DNA of 64,000 bases from the NCBI GenBank assembly GCA_900455085.1, contig UGTZ01000001.1:336001-400000 (forward strand). The letters run 5' to 3'. Below the pieces are notes generated by a model. That model had not been told where the DNA came from, did not search any database, and saw nothing but the letters and a program-made list of their open reading frames with translations. This DNA comes from Providencia rettgeri. GTDB lineage: Bacteria; Pseudomonadota; Gammaproteobacteria; Enterobacterales; Enterobacteriaceae. This document shows positions 55,530 to 64,000 of this stretch, piece by piece. Positions within the stretch are counted from its first letter, which is position 1, and every line of letters starts with the position of its first letter. The translations under genes and the position numbers were made by a program.

Positions 55530-56321
55530 ATGAATAAGTTAAAATTATCAGGAACAGAAAGTGGTTGGTGGTTTATCTGTTTTTCCGGGCGTTTGTGGTT
55601 ACCTCATGGGGATATTCCACGAGGTATGGCAAAGGACTATTTGTTAGAAGGAAAAACAGCAACGCCAATCGGTGAGTGGCAAGGGGAAATTGTCTGGTTG
55701 ATCGCCGAAAAAATGCCATCAGATATGGCATCTCCCCGTATCGTTGCTGCGCAAGATGAAGGTTTATTTCGTCTTGCTGGGCGAGGTGTGCAATTGGCGG
55801 AATTCTATCGCTCTCATCGTTATTGCGGCTATTGTGGTACGGCAATGCGCCATAGCGAAACAGAATGGGCGTGTTTGTGTGACCATTGCCATGAGCGTTA
55901 TTACCCGCAGATTGCCCCTTGTATTATTGTGGGGATCCGCCGTGATGACCATATTCTATTGGCTCAGCACCGGCGCCATTCGCAAAATCCATTATTTACT
56001 GTACTTGCGGGTTTTGTTGAAGTTGGTGAAACATTAGAAGAAGCTGTTATGCGCGAAGTCATGGAAGAAAGCCATATAAAAGTGAAAAATATTCGTTACG
56101 TATCTTCACAACCATGGCCTTTTCCTCATTCCTTAATGATGGGCTTTCTCGCGGATTATGAGAGTGGTGATATTAAAGTAGACCCTAAGGAACTGGTGAG
56201 CGCAAATTGGTATCATTACAATGAATTACCGTTGATCCCACCGGCAGACACAATCGCTAGACGTTTGATTGAAGATACGGTCGCATTGTGTCGTCAGAGT
56301 GAATATGAAACGGGCAAATAG
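55530..56321 (+). CDS. nudC: NudC, NADH pyrophosphatase / RNA deNADding enzyme
   Basis: 263 residues (E. coli 257). Hydrolyses NADH and removes NAD caps from RNA. Zinc ribbon with Cys99, Cys102, Cys117 and Cys120; Nudix box GFVEVGETLEEAV...REVMEES at 161-181; SQPWPFPHSLMMGF after it is the NudC-type SQPWPFPxS motif. In E. coli rsd lies between thiC and nudC; here the ABC operon takes that place. Confidence 0.95.
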   Translation: MNKLKLSGTESGWWFICFSGRLWLPHGDIPRGMAKDYLLEGKTATPIGEWQGEIVWLIAEKMPSDMASPRIVAAQDEGLFRLAGRGVQLAEFYRSHRYCGYCGTAMRHSETEWACLCDHCHERYYPQIAPCIIVGIRRDDHILLAQHRRHSQNPLFTVLAGFVEVGETLEEAVMREVMEESHIKVKNIRYVSSQPWPFPHSLMMGFLADYESGDIKVDPKELVSANWYHYNELPLIPPADTIARRLIEDTVALCRQSEYETGK

Positions 56322-56413
56322 CACAGCGCTGATATTGTTACCATTAACATGATACAATAATGAACTTCGCTCTTAGCCATTTGCGGCGGCCACTTATAAT
56401 AATGGAGTAAATA

Positions 56414-57478
56414 ATGACTGAGTTAAAAAATGACCGCTATCTACGCGCTTTGCTACGTCAGCCTGTAGATGTGACCCCTGTATGGATGATGCGTCAAGCA
56501 GGGCGTTACCTGCCTGAATATAAAGCAACACGCGCTGAAGCTGGTGATTTTATTGCTCTGTGCAAAAATACCGAATTGGCTTGTGAAGTGACATTACAGC
56601 CATTACGTCGTTTTCCATTAGACGCTGCAATTTTATTTTCTGATATTCTCACTATCCCTGATGCAATGGGGCTTGGGTTATATTTCGAAACGGGTGAAGG
56701 CCCACGTTTTCATAAACCGATTATGAGCGCAGCAGATGTAAAAAATATCCCTATTCCTGATCCTGAAATGGAACTTGGTTATGTGATGGATGCAGTTCGT
56801 GCCATCCGTAAAGCTCTTGAAGGTAATGTGCCACTAATTGGGTTTTCTGGTAGTCCGTGGACACTGGCGACTTATATGGTGGAAGGCGGCAGTAGCAAAG
56901 CATTCACTAAAATCAAAAAGATGATGTACGAAGACCCGAACACATTGCATTTGTTATTGGATAAACTGGCAGATAGTGTCATTTTATACTTGAATGCTCA
57001 AATTCGCGCAGGTGCACAGTCCGTGATGATTTTTGACACATGGGGTGGGGTCTTAACTAAGCGTGATTATTTACAGTTTTCATTGAATTATATGCATAAA
57101 ATTATTGATGGCTTAATTCGTGAAAATGACGCTCGTCGTGTTCCTGTCACCTTATTCACTAAAGGTGGCGGCCAGTGGTTAGAGGAAATGGCCGCAACGG
57201 GTTGCGATGCATTAGGCCTTGATTGGACGACTGAAATTGCAGATGCTCGCCGTCGTGTCGGTGATAAAGTTGCTTTACAAGGTAATATGGACCCATCCAT
57301 GTTATATGCGCCACCTGCTCGTATTGAAGAAGAAGTGCAAAATATTCTATCAGGCTTCGGTCAAGGTGAAGGGCACGTATTTAATTTAGGTCATGGTATC
57401 CATCAGGATGTTCCACCTGAGCATGCAGGTGCATTTGTCGATGCAGTTCACCGTTTATCCCGCCAATATCATCAATAA
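56414..57478 (+). CDS. hemE: Uroporphyrinogen decarboxylase
   Basis: 354 residues, same as E. coli. Cytoplasmic haem-pathway enzyme that turns uroporphyrinogen III into coproporphyrinogen III. The signature PVWMMRQAGRYLPEY near residue 22 and the catalytic Asp in LFSDILTIPDAMGLGL are present. 92 bases after nudC, TGGAG before the ATG. Confidence 0.97.
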   Translation: MTELKNDRYLRALLRQPVDVTPVWMMRQAGRYLPEYKATRAEAGDFIALCKNTELACEVTLQPLRRFPLDAAILFSDILTIPDAMGLGLYFETGEGPRFHKPIMSAADVKNIPIPDPEMELGYVMDAVRAIRKALEGNVPLIGFSGSPWTLATYMVEGGSSKAFTKIKKMMYEDPNTLHLLLDKLADSVILYLNAQIRAGAQSVMIFDTWGGVLTKRDYLQFSLNYMHKIIDGLIRENDARRVPVTLFTKGGGQWLEEMAATGCDALGLDWTTEIADARRRVGDKVALQGNMDPSMLYAPPARIEEEVQNILSGFGQGEGHVFNLGHGIHQDVPPEHAGAFVDAVHRLSRQYHQ

Positions 57479-57584
57479 TTATCGTTTATTGATCTTCTTG
57501 ATTTGTGGTGTATTTATAGAATCTTGTAAGTACACCATTATCATCTATGATTAAGAATAATTAAATCTCATAAGCAATGGACGC

Positions 57585-58259
57585 ATGATGGTTTTAGATA
57601 CTCAACGATTACGAAAAGAACAAACTAGCCAAGCTTCAAAAATCATTTTGCATGATGAATTTCCACCACTCAAACTGATTGGTGGAGCCGATGTAGGCTT
57701 TGAACAACAAGGCACTATTACACGTGCAGTGGTAGCTGTACTATCTTGGCCACAGTTAGAACTTGTTGAGTATCAAATAGCTCGAATACCGACGCAATTG
57801 CCTTATATACCGGGGTTACTTTCTTTTCGTGAAGTCCCAGGGTTAATGGCAGCGTGGGGAAAAATACAAAACAAACCTGAATTAGTGCTTGTGGATGGGC
57901 AAGGAATTGCACACCCGCGGCGGTTTGGTGTTGCCTGCCATTTTGGGTTACAAGCGAATATAGCCACAATTGGTGTAGCAAAAAGCCGTTTATGTGGTGA
58001 TGCGGTTGAGTTAAGTGAAGAGCCTGAAAGTGTTCAGCCGTTAATGGCAGGTGAAAATCAACTCGGTTGGGTGTTGCGGAGTAAAAAACGCTGCAAACCA
58101 TTATATGTTTCGCCGGGGCATAAAGTAGGTTTTTCGTCTTCCCTAGCGTGGGTTAAGCAGTGTCTAAGAGGTTATCGTTTGCCAGAACCGACGCGTTTTG
58201 CTGACGGAATTGCATCAAATCGAACGTTTTTTAAGCGAATGAATGAGAAAATCAGCTAA
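57585..58259 (+). CDS. nfi: Endonuclease V (deoxyinosine 3' endonuclease)
   Basis: 224 residues. Starts repair of deaminated purines by nicking near deoxyinosine. GGADVGFEQQG has the first metal Asp; PYIPGLLSFREVPGL, LVDGQGIAHPRRFGVACHFGL and GVAKSRLCG are family marks. Two ATG codons at 57585 and 57588; the second has better spacing from GGA, so the protein may begin MVLDTQ. Confidence 0.94.
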   Translation: MMVLDTQRLRKEQTSQASKIILHDEFPPLKLIGGADVGFEQQGTITRAVVAVLSWPQLELVEYQIARIPTQLPYIPGLLSFREVPGLMAAWGKIQNKPELVLVDGQGIAHPRRFGVACHFGLQANIATIGVAKSRLCGDAVELSEEPESVQPLMAGENQLGWVLRSKKRCKPLYVSPGHKVGFSSSLAWVKQCLRGYRLPEPTRFADGIASNRTFFKRMNEKIS

Positions 58260-58333
58260 TTATCAGCAAAATATGTGGCATTGACAGATTTTCAGGTAAA
58301 CTGCGAAGTATTAAGATTGATGAGTCAGAAATT

Positions 58334-58921
58334 ATGTTAAGAAATCCCATTCATTTGAGGTTGGAAAAATTAGAAAGCTGGCAACATACCACTTTCATGG
58401 CGAGCCTATGTGAAAGAATGTATCCGAACTTTCAAATGTTTTGTCAGCAAACTGAATTTGCCGATGCAAAAGTTTATCGTTCCATCCTTGATTTAGTTTG
58501 GGAAACTTTGGTCATTAAAGATAGCAAAGTCAATTTCGACAATCAGTTAGAAAAATTAGAAGAAATTATCCCATCAGCAGATGATTTCGATATGTATGGT
58601 GTGTATCCAGCTATTGATGCCTGTATTGCATTAGGTGAAATTATTCATTCGAAATTGAGTGGTGAAACCCTCGAACACGCAATATTGGTTAGCGAAGCAT
58701 CCATTCGTACAGTTGCCATGCTCGAAATGACTCAAGCAGGGCGGGAAATGACAGAAGAAGAACTTAAAGAAATCCCGGCCGTTGAAGAGGAATGGGATAT
58801 CCAGTGGGACATTTTCCGCTTACTGGCAGCTTGTGAAGAGCGCGACTTAGAGTTAATTAAAGGATTAAAATCTGACCTCCGCGAAGCGGGGGTGAGCAAT
58901 ATAGGTATTACTTTAAGCTGA
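58334..58921 (+). CDS. yjaG: YjaG, DUF416 family protein
   Basis: 195 residues. Conserved enterobacterial protein of unknown function, always near nfi and hupA. Predicted all-helical with an acidic C-terminal half (EMTEEELKEIPAVEEEWDIQWD). No signal peptide or membrane segment. Confidence 0.92.
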   Translation: MLRNPIHLRLEKLESWQHTTFMASLCERMYPNFQMFCQQTEFADAKVYRSILDLVWETLVIKDSKVNFDNQLEKLEEIIPSADDFDMYGVYPAIDACIALGEIIHSKLSGETLEHAILVSEASIRTVAMLEMTQAGREMTEEELKEIPAVEEEWDIQWDIFRLLAACEERDLELIKGLKSDLREAGVSNIGITLS

Positions 58922-59120
58922 TTTTCGCATTTTCATTATCGAAAACGTGACTTGACGCAGTAATGCTGAGTACTAAGACTTCACATTTGCCCCTACTCTG
59001 GTCTACATTTAGGGGCGAGAAGAAGTGGCTATCGGGGGCGTGTATCAGGGGCTGTCAATTTGGCATATCCGACGCACTCGATGCTTTGCAAACGATAAAC
59101 ACACTGTGTAAGGATAATTT

Positions 59121-59393
59121 ATGAATAAGACTGAATTAGTTGATGCTATCGCAGAATCAGCGGACCTGACCAAAGTTCAGGCAAAAGCGGCATTAGAATC
59201 TACTCTGAATGCTATTTCTGAAACGCTGAAAAAAGGCGAGCAAGTCCAACTGGTCGGTTTCGGTACTTTTAAAGTTAGCCACCGTGCTGCGCGTACTGGT
59301 CGTAACCCACAAACTAAAGCAGAAATTCAAATTCCTGCTACAACTGTACCCGCTTTCTCTGCCGGTAAAGCACTGAAAGAAGCTGTAAAATAA
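59121..59393 (+). CDS. hupA: DNA-binding protein HU-alpha
   Basis: 90 residues, standard length. Nucleoid protein that bends DNA. The family signature GFGTFKVSHRAARTGRNPQT and the beta-arm Pro in NPQT are present. AGGATAATTT precedes the ATG. A terminator follows 27 bases after the stop. Confidence 0.97.
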   Translation: MNKTELVDAIAESADLTKVQAKAALESTLNAISETLKKGEQVQLVGFGTFKVSHRAARTGRNPQTKAEIQIPATTVPAFSAGKALKEAVK

Positions 59394-59420
59394 GAACATT
59401 GTACAGACGAATCACCAGAG

Positions 59421-59443
59421 GGGGTAAAAAACTACCCCTTTTG
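59421..59443 (+). terminator. Terminator after hupA
   Basis: GGGGTA at 59421-59426, loop AAAAAC, TACCCC at 59433-59438, then TTTTGTTT. It overlaps the start region of yjaH, so yjaH would be expressed by read-through or from its own signals. Confidence 0.75.
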
Positions 59444-60109
59444 TTTATTCAAAAAGGGTTGCTGGTATTGGGAGCCATCTCAATGCTAAGCGCCTGTTCT
59501 TCTAATGCACCAAAGCTACCTGAGTTTAGTGCAAGCGGTTTTATTGCCGATGATGGCGTCATTCGTATGTGGCGGCTAAATAATGCAAAAAGCCAACCTC
59601 TGGTCTTAATGGTGGTTTATAGCCCCTATAAAGGCACAGACACTTCCGTTAATTTCTTCGAGTACCGCTCTGGTAACCTCTGGCAAATTCGTAGCCAAAT
59701 CTTGAATCAAAAAAATGGTGATATCACCGAACAATTACGCTTCGATAAAAATAATGACGTTATTTTTATGCAGCGTGCTCAAGATGGCCATAAAACATCA
59801 CTTTCGGCTGATGAAATCACGCGTTGGCGCTTTGAAGCGGAACGAGTACTTGAGACAAACACCGCACTGATTGTTGGCGGCATCAAACTCTATCAAGGTC
59901 GCTGGCAACAAGGAAAAGTGACCACCTGTGAGGGGGATGTGCGTGAAGTGACTTTTGAACCCTATTCTGAAAAGTGGTTACAAAACCGTGCGAAAGTGTG
60001 GCATTCCCAGCTAAATTTAGCGTGGTTGGAGTCTTCAGAGGGAAACCAGCTTTTGATGGTGGCGGATACTGATTTTTGCCGCTGGCAGCCTTCTAAAGAT
60101 TCTTTGTAA
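59441..60109 (+). CDS. yjaH: YjaH-like DUF1481 lipoprotein
   Basis: About 222 residues if started at the TTG at 59441 (LFIQKGLLVLGAISMLSAC); no ATG is available before the lipobox LSAC, whose Cys is the predicted lipidation site. The open frame reaches up to 59399, but that part lies in the hupA terminator. Position after hupA and the general pattern fit E. coli YjaH, of unknown function. Start uncertain. Confidence 0.7.
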   Translation: MFIQKGLLVLGAISMLSACSSNAPKLPEFSASGFIADDGVIRMWRLNNAKSQPLVLMVVYSPYKGTDTSVNFFEYRSGNLWQIRSQILNQKNGDITEQLRFDKNNDVIFMQRAQDGHKTSLSADEITRWRFEAERVLETNTALIVGGIKLYQGRWQQGKVTTCEGDVREVTFEPYSEKWLQNRAKVWHSQLNLAWLESSEGNQLLMVADTDFCRWQPSKDSL

Positions 60110-60117
60110 TATCACCG

Positions 60118-60238
60118 CTCGTCGTCTTTCAATCCATAGCTTTGTTGGCTGCTCTCAGCTACTTAGGTTACATACTTATGTATGCTCCCTAAGATATCTT
60201 CGTTTGCCGCCTAGCTCTGAATTGAAATACTTAGAGCC
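60118..60238. repeat. ERIC-like element, copy 3
   Basis: Contains GCTACTTAGGTTACATACTT and ATGTATGCTCCCTAAGATAT, the ERIC core palindrome in a form more diverged than copies 1 and 2, ending TTAGAGCC. Confidence 0.7.
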
Positions 60239-60247
60239 GATACTTTT

Positions 60248-60376
60248 ACTCGTCTACTCGTCGTTTTTCGAGCCTCAGCTATATTGCTACGTTCGCTCAC
60301 TCTAGTTACATACTTATGTATGCTCCTAGATATTCTCTCTCTTGCAGCTTTGCTGTGATTCGAAATACTTAGAGCC
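60248..60376. repeat. ERIC-like element, copy 4
   Basis: Same orientation as copy 3, with CACTCTAGTTACATACTT and ATGTATGCTCCTAGATATTC. Copies 3 and 4 form a tandem pair in the 375-base gap between yjaH and purD; no gene is seen there. Confidence 0.7.
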
Positions 60377-60432
60377 ATTGTCTGTGTGAATGGTCAAAGG
60401 CAAAAACAAGTTCAAAAAATAGAAAATAAAAA

Positions 60433-60460
60433 AGCTGATAAAAGTTTCCTCTTATCAGCT
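60433..60460 (-). terminator. Terminator of purHD
   Basis: On the minus strand AGCTGATAA pairs with TTATCAGCT, then a run of T. It lies 24 bases after the purD stop. Confidence 0.85.
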
Positions 60461-60484
60461 CAGGGAATGGTTTAGTACTTTGTA

Positions 60485-61768
60485 TTATTTTATACGAGCG
60501 ATAGCGCGGTAGCCGATGTCGTTGCGGTAGAAGCTATCATTCCAGTGAATGGCTTTGGCGACTTCATAAGCTTTGGCTTGTGCTTTAGCAATATCATTAC
60601 CTAATGCTGTTACGCATAGGACGCGACCACCGGCAGTCACGACTTCTCCATCTTTCATGCGAGTACCAGCATGGAAAACTTTACTATCCGTGGCTTCAGT
60701 GGTTGGTAAACCTGAAATTACATCGCCATTGTGGTAATCACCTGGGTAACCACCTGCAGCAATTACTACCCCTAAAGCAGGGCGTTCATCCCATAATGAA
60801 TCTTTACCTGCTAACTCACCTTTCGCGCCAGCTAAACATAAGGCGACTAAGTCCGATTGCAAGCGCATCATAATAGGTTGAGTTTCAGGATCGCCAAAAC
60901 GGCAGTTAAACTCGATAACTTTTGGGTTACCTGCTTTATCAATCATTAAACCTGCATATAAGAAGCCTTGGTAGCGGTTTCCTTCTTGGTCCATACCTTT
61001 AACTGTAGGGTAAATGACTTGTTCCATTACGCGTTTATGTATTTCATCTGTCACAACAGGCGCTGGGGAGTAAGCGCCCATTCCACCAGTATTTAGGCCA
61101 GTATCACCATCACCAACACGTTTGTGATCTTGGCTAGTCGCCATTGGAATGACATTTTCACCATCTACCATAACGATGAAACTCGCTTCTTCACCATCAA
61201 GAAATTCTTCGATCACGATACGGTGGCCTGCATCACCAAAGGCATTCCCTGCTAACATGTCATGAACAGCTTCTTTCGCTTCTTGCAGAGTCATTGCAAC
61301 AATAACCCCTTTACCTGCAGCAAGCCCATCTGCTTTGATCACGATTGGTGCGCCTACTTTGTCTAAGTAAGCTAAAGCAGGTTCAATTTCAGTAAAATTT
61401 TCATAAGCCGCAGTAGGAATATGATGACGAGCTAAAAAATCTTTGGTAAATGCTTTTGAACCCTCAAGCTGTGCAGCACCTTGGGTTGGGCCAAAAATAG
61501 TTAAGCCAGCAGCCTTAAACGCATCGACTACACCAATAACCAATGGTGCTTCAGGGCCGACAATAGTTAAACCAATTTGCTTATCTTTGGCGAATTGAAG
61601 CAATCCATTGATATCAGTCGCCGAAATATTGACGTTTTCAAGGGTTGGCTCTAATGCTGTGCCTGCATTGCCCGGGGCAACATACACTTTGTCTGCTAAA
61701 GGGGATTGTGCCGCTTTCCAAGCTAAGGCATGTTCACGGCCGCCGCCACCAATAATCAAAATATTCAT
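60485..61768 (-). CDS. purD: Phosphoribosylamine-glycine ligase
   Basis: 427 residues. Second step of purine synthesis, making GAR from phosphoribosylamine, glycine and ATP. N-terminal ILIIGGGGREHALAWKA, then the ATP-grasp domain with KADGLAAGKGVIVA and the metal motif FNCRFGDPETQ. 17 bases after purH. Confidence 0.97.
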   Translation of the reverse strand: MNILIIGGGGREHALAWKAAQSPLADKVYVAPGNAGTALEPTLENVNISATDINGLLQFAKDKQIGLTIVGPEAPLVIGVVDAFKAAGLTIFGPTQGAAQLEGSKAFTKDFLARHHIPTAAYENFTEIEPALAYLDKVGAPIVIKADGLAAGKGVIVAMTLQEAKEAVHDMLAGNAFGDAGHRIVIEEFLDGEEASFIVMVDGENVIPMATSQDHKRVGDGDTGLNTGGMGAYSPAPVVTDEIHKRVMEQVIYPTVKGMDQEGNRYQGFLYAGLMIDKAGNPKVIEFNCRFGDPETQPIMMRLQSDLVALCLAGAKGELAGKDSLWDERPALGVVIAAGGYPGDYHNGDVISGLPTTEATDSKVFHAGTRMKDGEVVTAGGRVLCVTALGNDIAKAQAKAYEVAKAIHWNDSFYRNDIGYRAIARIK

Positions 61769-61785
61769 TACTAGACTCCTAATAA

Positions 61786-63375
61786 TTAGTGACGGAAATG
61801 ACGCATATTAGTGAAAATCATGGCAATACCATGTTCATTTGCCGCCGCAATGACTTCATCATCACGGATAGAACCACCTGGTTGGATAACACAGGTTACT
61901 CCAACAGCAGCTGCGGCATCAATACCATCGCGGAATGGGAAAAAAGCATCTGAAGCCATTGCACAGCCAGCGACTTCTAAACCTTCATCAGCGGCTTTAA
62001 TGCCTGCAATTTTTGCAGAGTAGACACGGCTCATTTGCCCTGCACCAATTCCAACGGTCATGTCATTTTTGGCATAAACGATCGCATTCGATTTCACAAA
62101 CTTCGCGACTTTCCAGCAGAACATGGCATCTTTTAATTCACGCTCTGTAGGTTGGCGGTTTGTGACTACACGTAGCGCTTCCTTTTCAACCATACCTAAG
62201 TCACGGTCTTGTACCAATAAACCACCATTCACACGTTTAAAGTCTAAGCCTGCAACTGGTTTGCTCCATTCGCCACATTCAAGTACGCGAACGTTTTGTT
62301 TAGTCTCAAGAATAGGTAATGCATCTTTAGCAACGGAAGGCGCAATAATGACTTCCACAAACTGGCGCTCGATAATGGTTTGAGCAGTTTCTTTATCTAA
62401 TTGACGATTGAAAGCGATAATGCCGCCAAAAGCAGAAGTTGGATCAGTTTTGAATGCGTTATCATAAGCAGCATGGATAGAATCACCGATAGCGACACCA
62501 CAAGGGTTTGCATGTTTAACAATGACACAAGCAGGTTCTTCGAATGATTTAACGCATTCAAGAGCTGCATCGGTATCAGCGATATTGTTATAAGACAGGG
62601 CTTTACCTTGGATCTGCTGAGCAGTTGCAATAGACGCTTCTTTTGGGTTTTCTTCTATATAAAAAGCGGCATCTTGATGGCTGTTTTCTCCATAACGCAT
62701 GTCTTGTTTCTTAATAAAATTCAAATTCAAGGTGCGAGGGAAGCGGCCAGAAGGCTGGGTCGTATCACCATAATAAGGGGCAACTAATTCACCAAAGTAA
62801 TTCGCAATCATGCTGTCATAAGCTGCAGTGTGTTCAAAAGCTTTAATTGCGAGGTCAAACCGCGTAGACCAATTGAGCGAGTTTTCGTGGTTATCCATTT
62901 CATCAATAATGATTTGATAGTCATTACTATTTACTACAATTGCTACGTCTTTATGATTCTTAGCCGCGGAGCGCACCATGGTTGGGCCGCCGATATCAAT
63001 ATTCTCTACAGCATCTTCAAGGGTACAATTTGGTTTTGCCACGGTTTGGGCAAATGGATATAGATTAACAACGACCATATCAATCGGTGCAATACCATGC
63101 TGTTGCATAATGGCATCATCCGTACCACGACGACCTAAAATTCCGCCATGCACTTTCGGGTGCAATGTTTTTACTCGGCCATCCATCATTTCAGGGAACC
63201 CTGTGTAATCTGAAACTTCAGTTACGTTTAGTCCTGACTCAGCGAGTAACTTTGCAGTACCGCCGGTAGATAGGAGCTCAACACCACGTTGAGATAACGC
63301 CTTAGCGAATTCAACAACCCCTGTTTTATCAGACACACTAAGCAGGGCACGACGAATAGGACGAAGCAGTTGCAT
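61786..63375 (-). CDS. purH: PurH, AICAR transformylase / IMP cyclohydrolase
   Basis: 529 residues, same as E. coli. Bifunctional enzyme for the last two steps to IMP. N-terminal cyclohydrolase (RALLSVSDKTGVVEFAKAL, LSTGGTAKLL), C-terminal transformylase with the catalytic Lys-His in CVIVKHANPCGVA and GGIIAFNRQLD. Transcribed with purD and away from the rrn operon. Confidence 0.97.
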   Translation of the reverse strand: MQLLRPIRRALLSVSDKTGVVEFAKALSQRGVELLSTGGTAKLLAESGLNVTEVSDYTGFPEMMDGRVKTLHPKVHGGILGRRGTDDAIMQQHGIAPIDMVVVNLYPFAQTVAKPNCTLEDAVENIDIGGPTMVRSAAKNHKDVAIVVNSNDYQIIIDEMDNHENSLNWSTRFDLAIKAFEHTAAYDSMIANYFGELVAPYYGDTTQPSGRFPRTLNLNFIKKQDMRYGENSHQDAAFYIEENPKEASIATAQQIQGKALSYNNIADTDAALECVKSFEEPACVIVKHANPCGVAIGDSIHAAYDNAFKTDPTSAFGGIIAFNRQLDKETAQTIIERQFVEVIIAPSVAKDALPILETKQNVRVLECGEWSKPVAGLDFKRVNGGLLVQDRDLGMVEKEALRVVTNRQPTERELKDAMFCWKVAKFVKSNAIVYAKNDMTVGIGAGQMSRVYSAKIAGIKAADEGLEVAGCAMASDAFFPFRDGIDAAAAVGVTCVIQPGGSIRDDEVIAAANEHGIAMIFTNMRHFRH

Positions 63376-63580
63376 GAGATAGATCCCTTGGATTTGAATA
63401 AATAAGGCAATAACGAATATCAGTCAGTCAAAAACTCAACGAGCTTTTCTTATATACCTATTATATCTATTGATGAAAGCAAAGCGGAATTTGCCAGCTT
63501 TCTCTATAACAATATATAAGTCACTAACAATTTCAGAACATAAAAAACAAAATCAATGCTGAAATTTCGAGCCAATTGTA

Positions 63581-63596
63581 ACGCAAACGTTTGCGT
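63581..63596. promoter_or_regulatory. PurR operator
   Basis: ACGCAAACGTTTGCGT, a perfect 16-base palindrome identical to the PurR consensus, 205 bases upstream of purH. PurR with hypoxanthine or guanine would repress purHD. The rest of 63376-63570 shows no gene. Confidence 0.93.
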
Positions 63597-63713
63597 AATG
63601 CGCGATAATTTTAAAATTATTTTCATGTTGTGGATAACTTCGTGCATAAGTCGGTATAAGTAGGGGTTTTGCTGTGGAATGCAGCAGTTGAATAAAAAAA
63701 TGCAAAAAAGGGG

Positions 63714-63741
63714 TTGCCAGATTTTTCTGACTCCCTATAAT
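63714..63741 (+). promoter_or_regulatory. rRNA operon promoter P1
   Basis: TTGCCA at 63714-63719, 16 bases, TATAAT at 63736-63741, followed by GCGCCACCACTGACC, as in E. coli rrn P1 promoters. The 100 bases upstream are A/T-tracted, fitting an UP element and Fis sites. Confidence 0.9.
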
Positions 63742-63833
63742 GCGCCACCACTGACCGGGAACAAGACAACGCAAAGCGCGATGAACACTGAAACGGCAGC
63801 GAGAGATTCTGAAAAGAAAAAGCAAAAAATTGC

Positions 63834-63861
63834 TTGACTCTCACGGAGGAAAACGTATTAT
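63834..63861 (+). promoter_or_regulatory. rRNA operon promoter P2
   Basis: TTGACT at 63834-63839, 16 bases, TATTAT at 63856-63861, then a GC-rich discriminator (ACGCCTCC). Spacing to P1 of about 120 bases matches E. coli. Confidence 0.9.
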
Positions 63862-64000
63862 ACGCCTCCTCGCGACAACGACCTCGAAGTCGAAAATCAA
63901 AAGATTTAGTCGCAACGCTCTTTAACAATTTATCAGACAATCTGTGTGGGCACTCACAGGACACTATCAAAAAAATATTTGATTTTAAGTCTTGAAGAGT
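63862..64000 (+). promoter_or_regulatory. rrn leader with boxA, cut by the window edge
   Basis: GCTCTTTAACAATTTA at 63917-63932 is boxA, the NusB/S10 antitermination site. ATCTGTGTGGGCACTC and AAGTCTTGAAGAGT follow as in E. coli rrn leaders. The 16S gene itself begins beyond 64000. Confidence 0.85.

Noticed and set aside
59399..59440. Upstream TTG start of yjaH at 59399
   Set aside because: It lies before and within the hupA terminator and would put a charged stretch ahead of the lipoprotein signal.
49626..60376. CRISPR array or inverted-repeat transposon ends
   Set aside because: The repeats are about 125 bases, in pairs and with the ERIC core palindrome; there are no short regular repeats with spacers and no transposase.
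63992..64000. TTGAAGAGT at the window end, which looks like the first bases of 16S rRNA
   Set aside because: The preceding AAGTC and the distance from boxA match the rrn leader (E. coli has AAGTCTCAAGAGTG there), so the 16S gene lies beyond the window.

Overview
The window is a piece of an AT-rich enterobacterial chromosome. Gene order (tusCB-rpsL-rpsG-fusA-tuf, secE-nusG-rplKAJL-rpoBC, thiCEFSGH, nudC-hemE-nfi-yjaG-hupA-yjaH, purHD next to an rrn promoter), ERIC-like repeats, an exact PurR box and an E. coli-type rrn P1/P2 leader place it in the Enterobacterales. Base composition and protein sequences suggest the Morganellaceae, with Providencia the best guess; that is inference, not a database result.

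Layout. 1-18.1 kb is translation and transcription machinery: the str operon, whose tuf gene is followed directly by secE-nusG, the L11 and L10 ribosomal operons and rpoBC. 18.4-22.0 kb holds an orphan von Willebrand A-domain protein, a DcuC-family carrier and pepT. 22.9-42.2 kb is an accessory catabolic island that looks built for sulfated glycosaminoglycan (chondroitin/dermatan sulfate type) oligosaccharides. 42.4-43.7 kb is an NCS2 permease. 43.8-49.6 kb is the thiamin operon under a TPP riboswitch. 50.0-55.3 kb is an ABC importer operon with two intracellular phosphoesterases. 55.5-64 kb returns to conserved backbone (nudC to purH) and ends inside the leader of an rRNA operon.

How the island fits together (inference from families and order). 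A KdgM-type porin admits acidic oligosaccharides. Two exported Cys-type sulfatases, one Tat and one Sec, remove sulfate after activation by the radical-SAM enzyme anSME. A mannose-family PTS (IIA, IIB, IIC, IID) imports GalNAc or possibly a whole unsaturated disaccharide. A cytoplasmic GH105 hydrolase releases the unsaturated uronate, and KduI and KduD convert it towards 2-keto-3-deoxygluconate. AgaA, AgaS and the KbaY/KbaZ aldolase degrade the GalNAc-6-phosphate arm. A DeoR-family AgaR-like repressor sits at the divergent junction, and related operator-like motifs occur before agaR, anSME and kbaY. A DUF2264 protein of unknown role lies between a sulfatase and kbaY. No polysaccharide lyase is in the window.

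Sequence quality. Eleven single-base length differences, nearly all in short homopolymers, break or fuse reading frames in tusB, rpsG, rpoB (two), kduI, the DUF2264 gene (two), thiG/thiH, thiE and both ABC permeases. Because rpsG and rpoB are essential and each corrected frame gives the family's normal length and sequence, these are best read as sequencing or assembly errors, not pseudogenes. Such genes are listed with their corrected full span.
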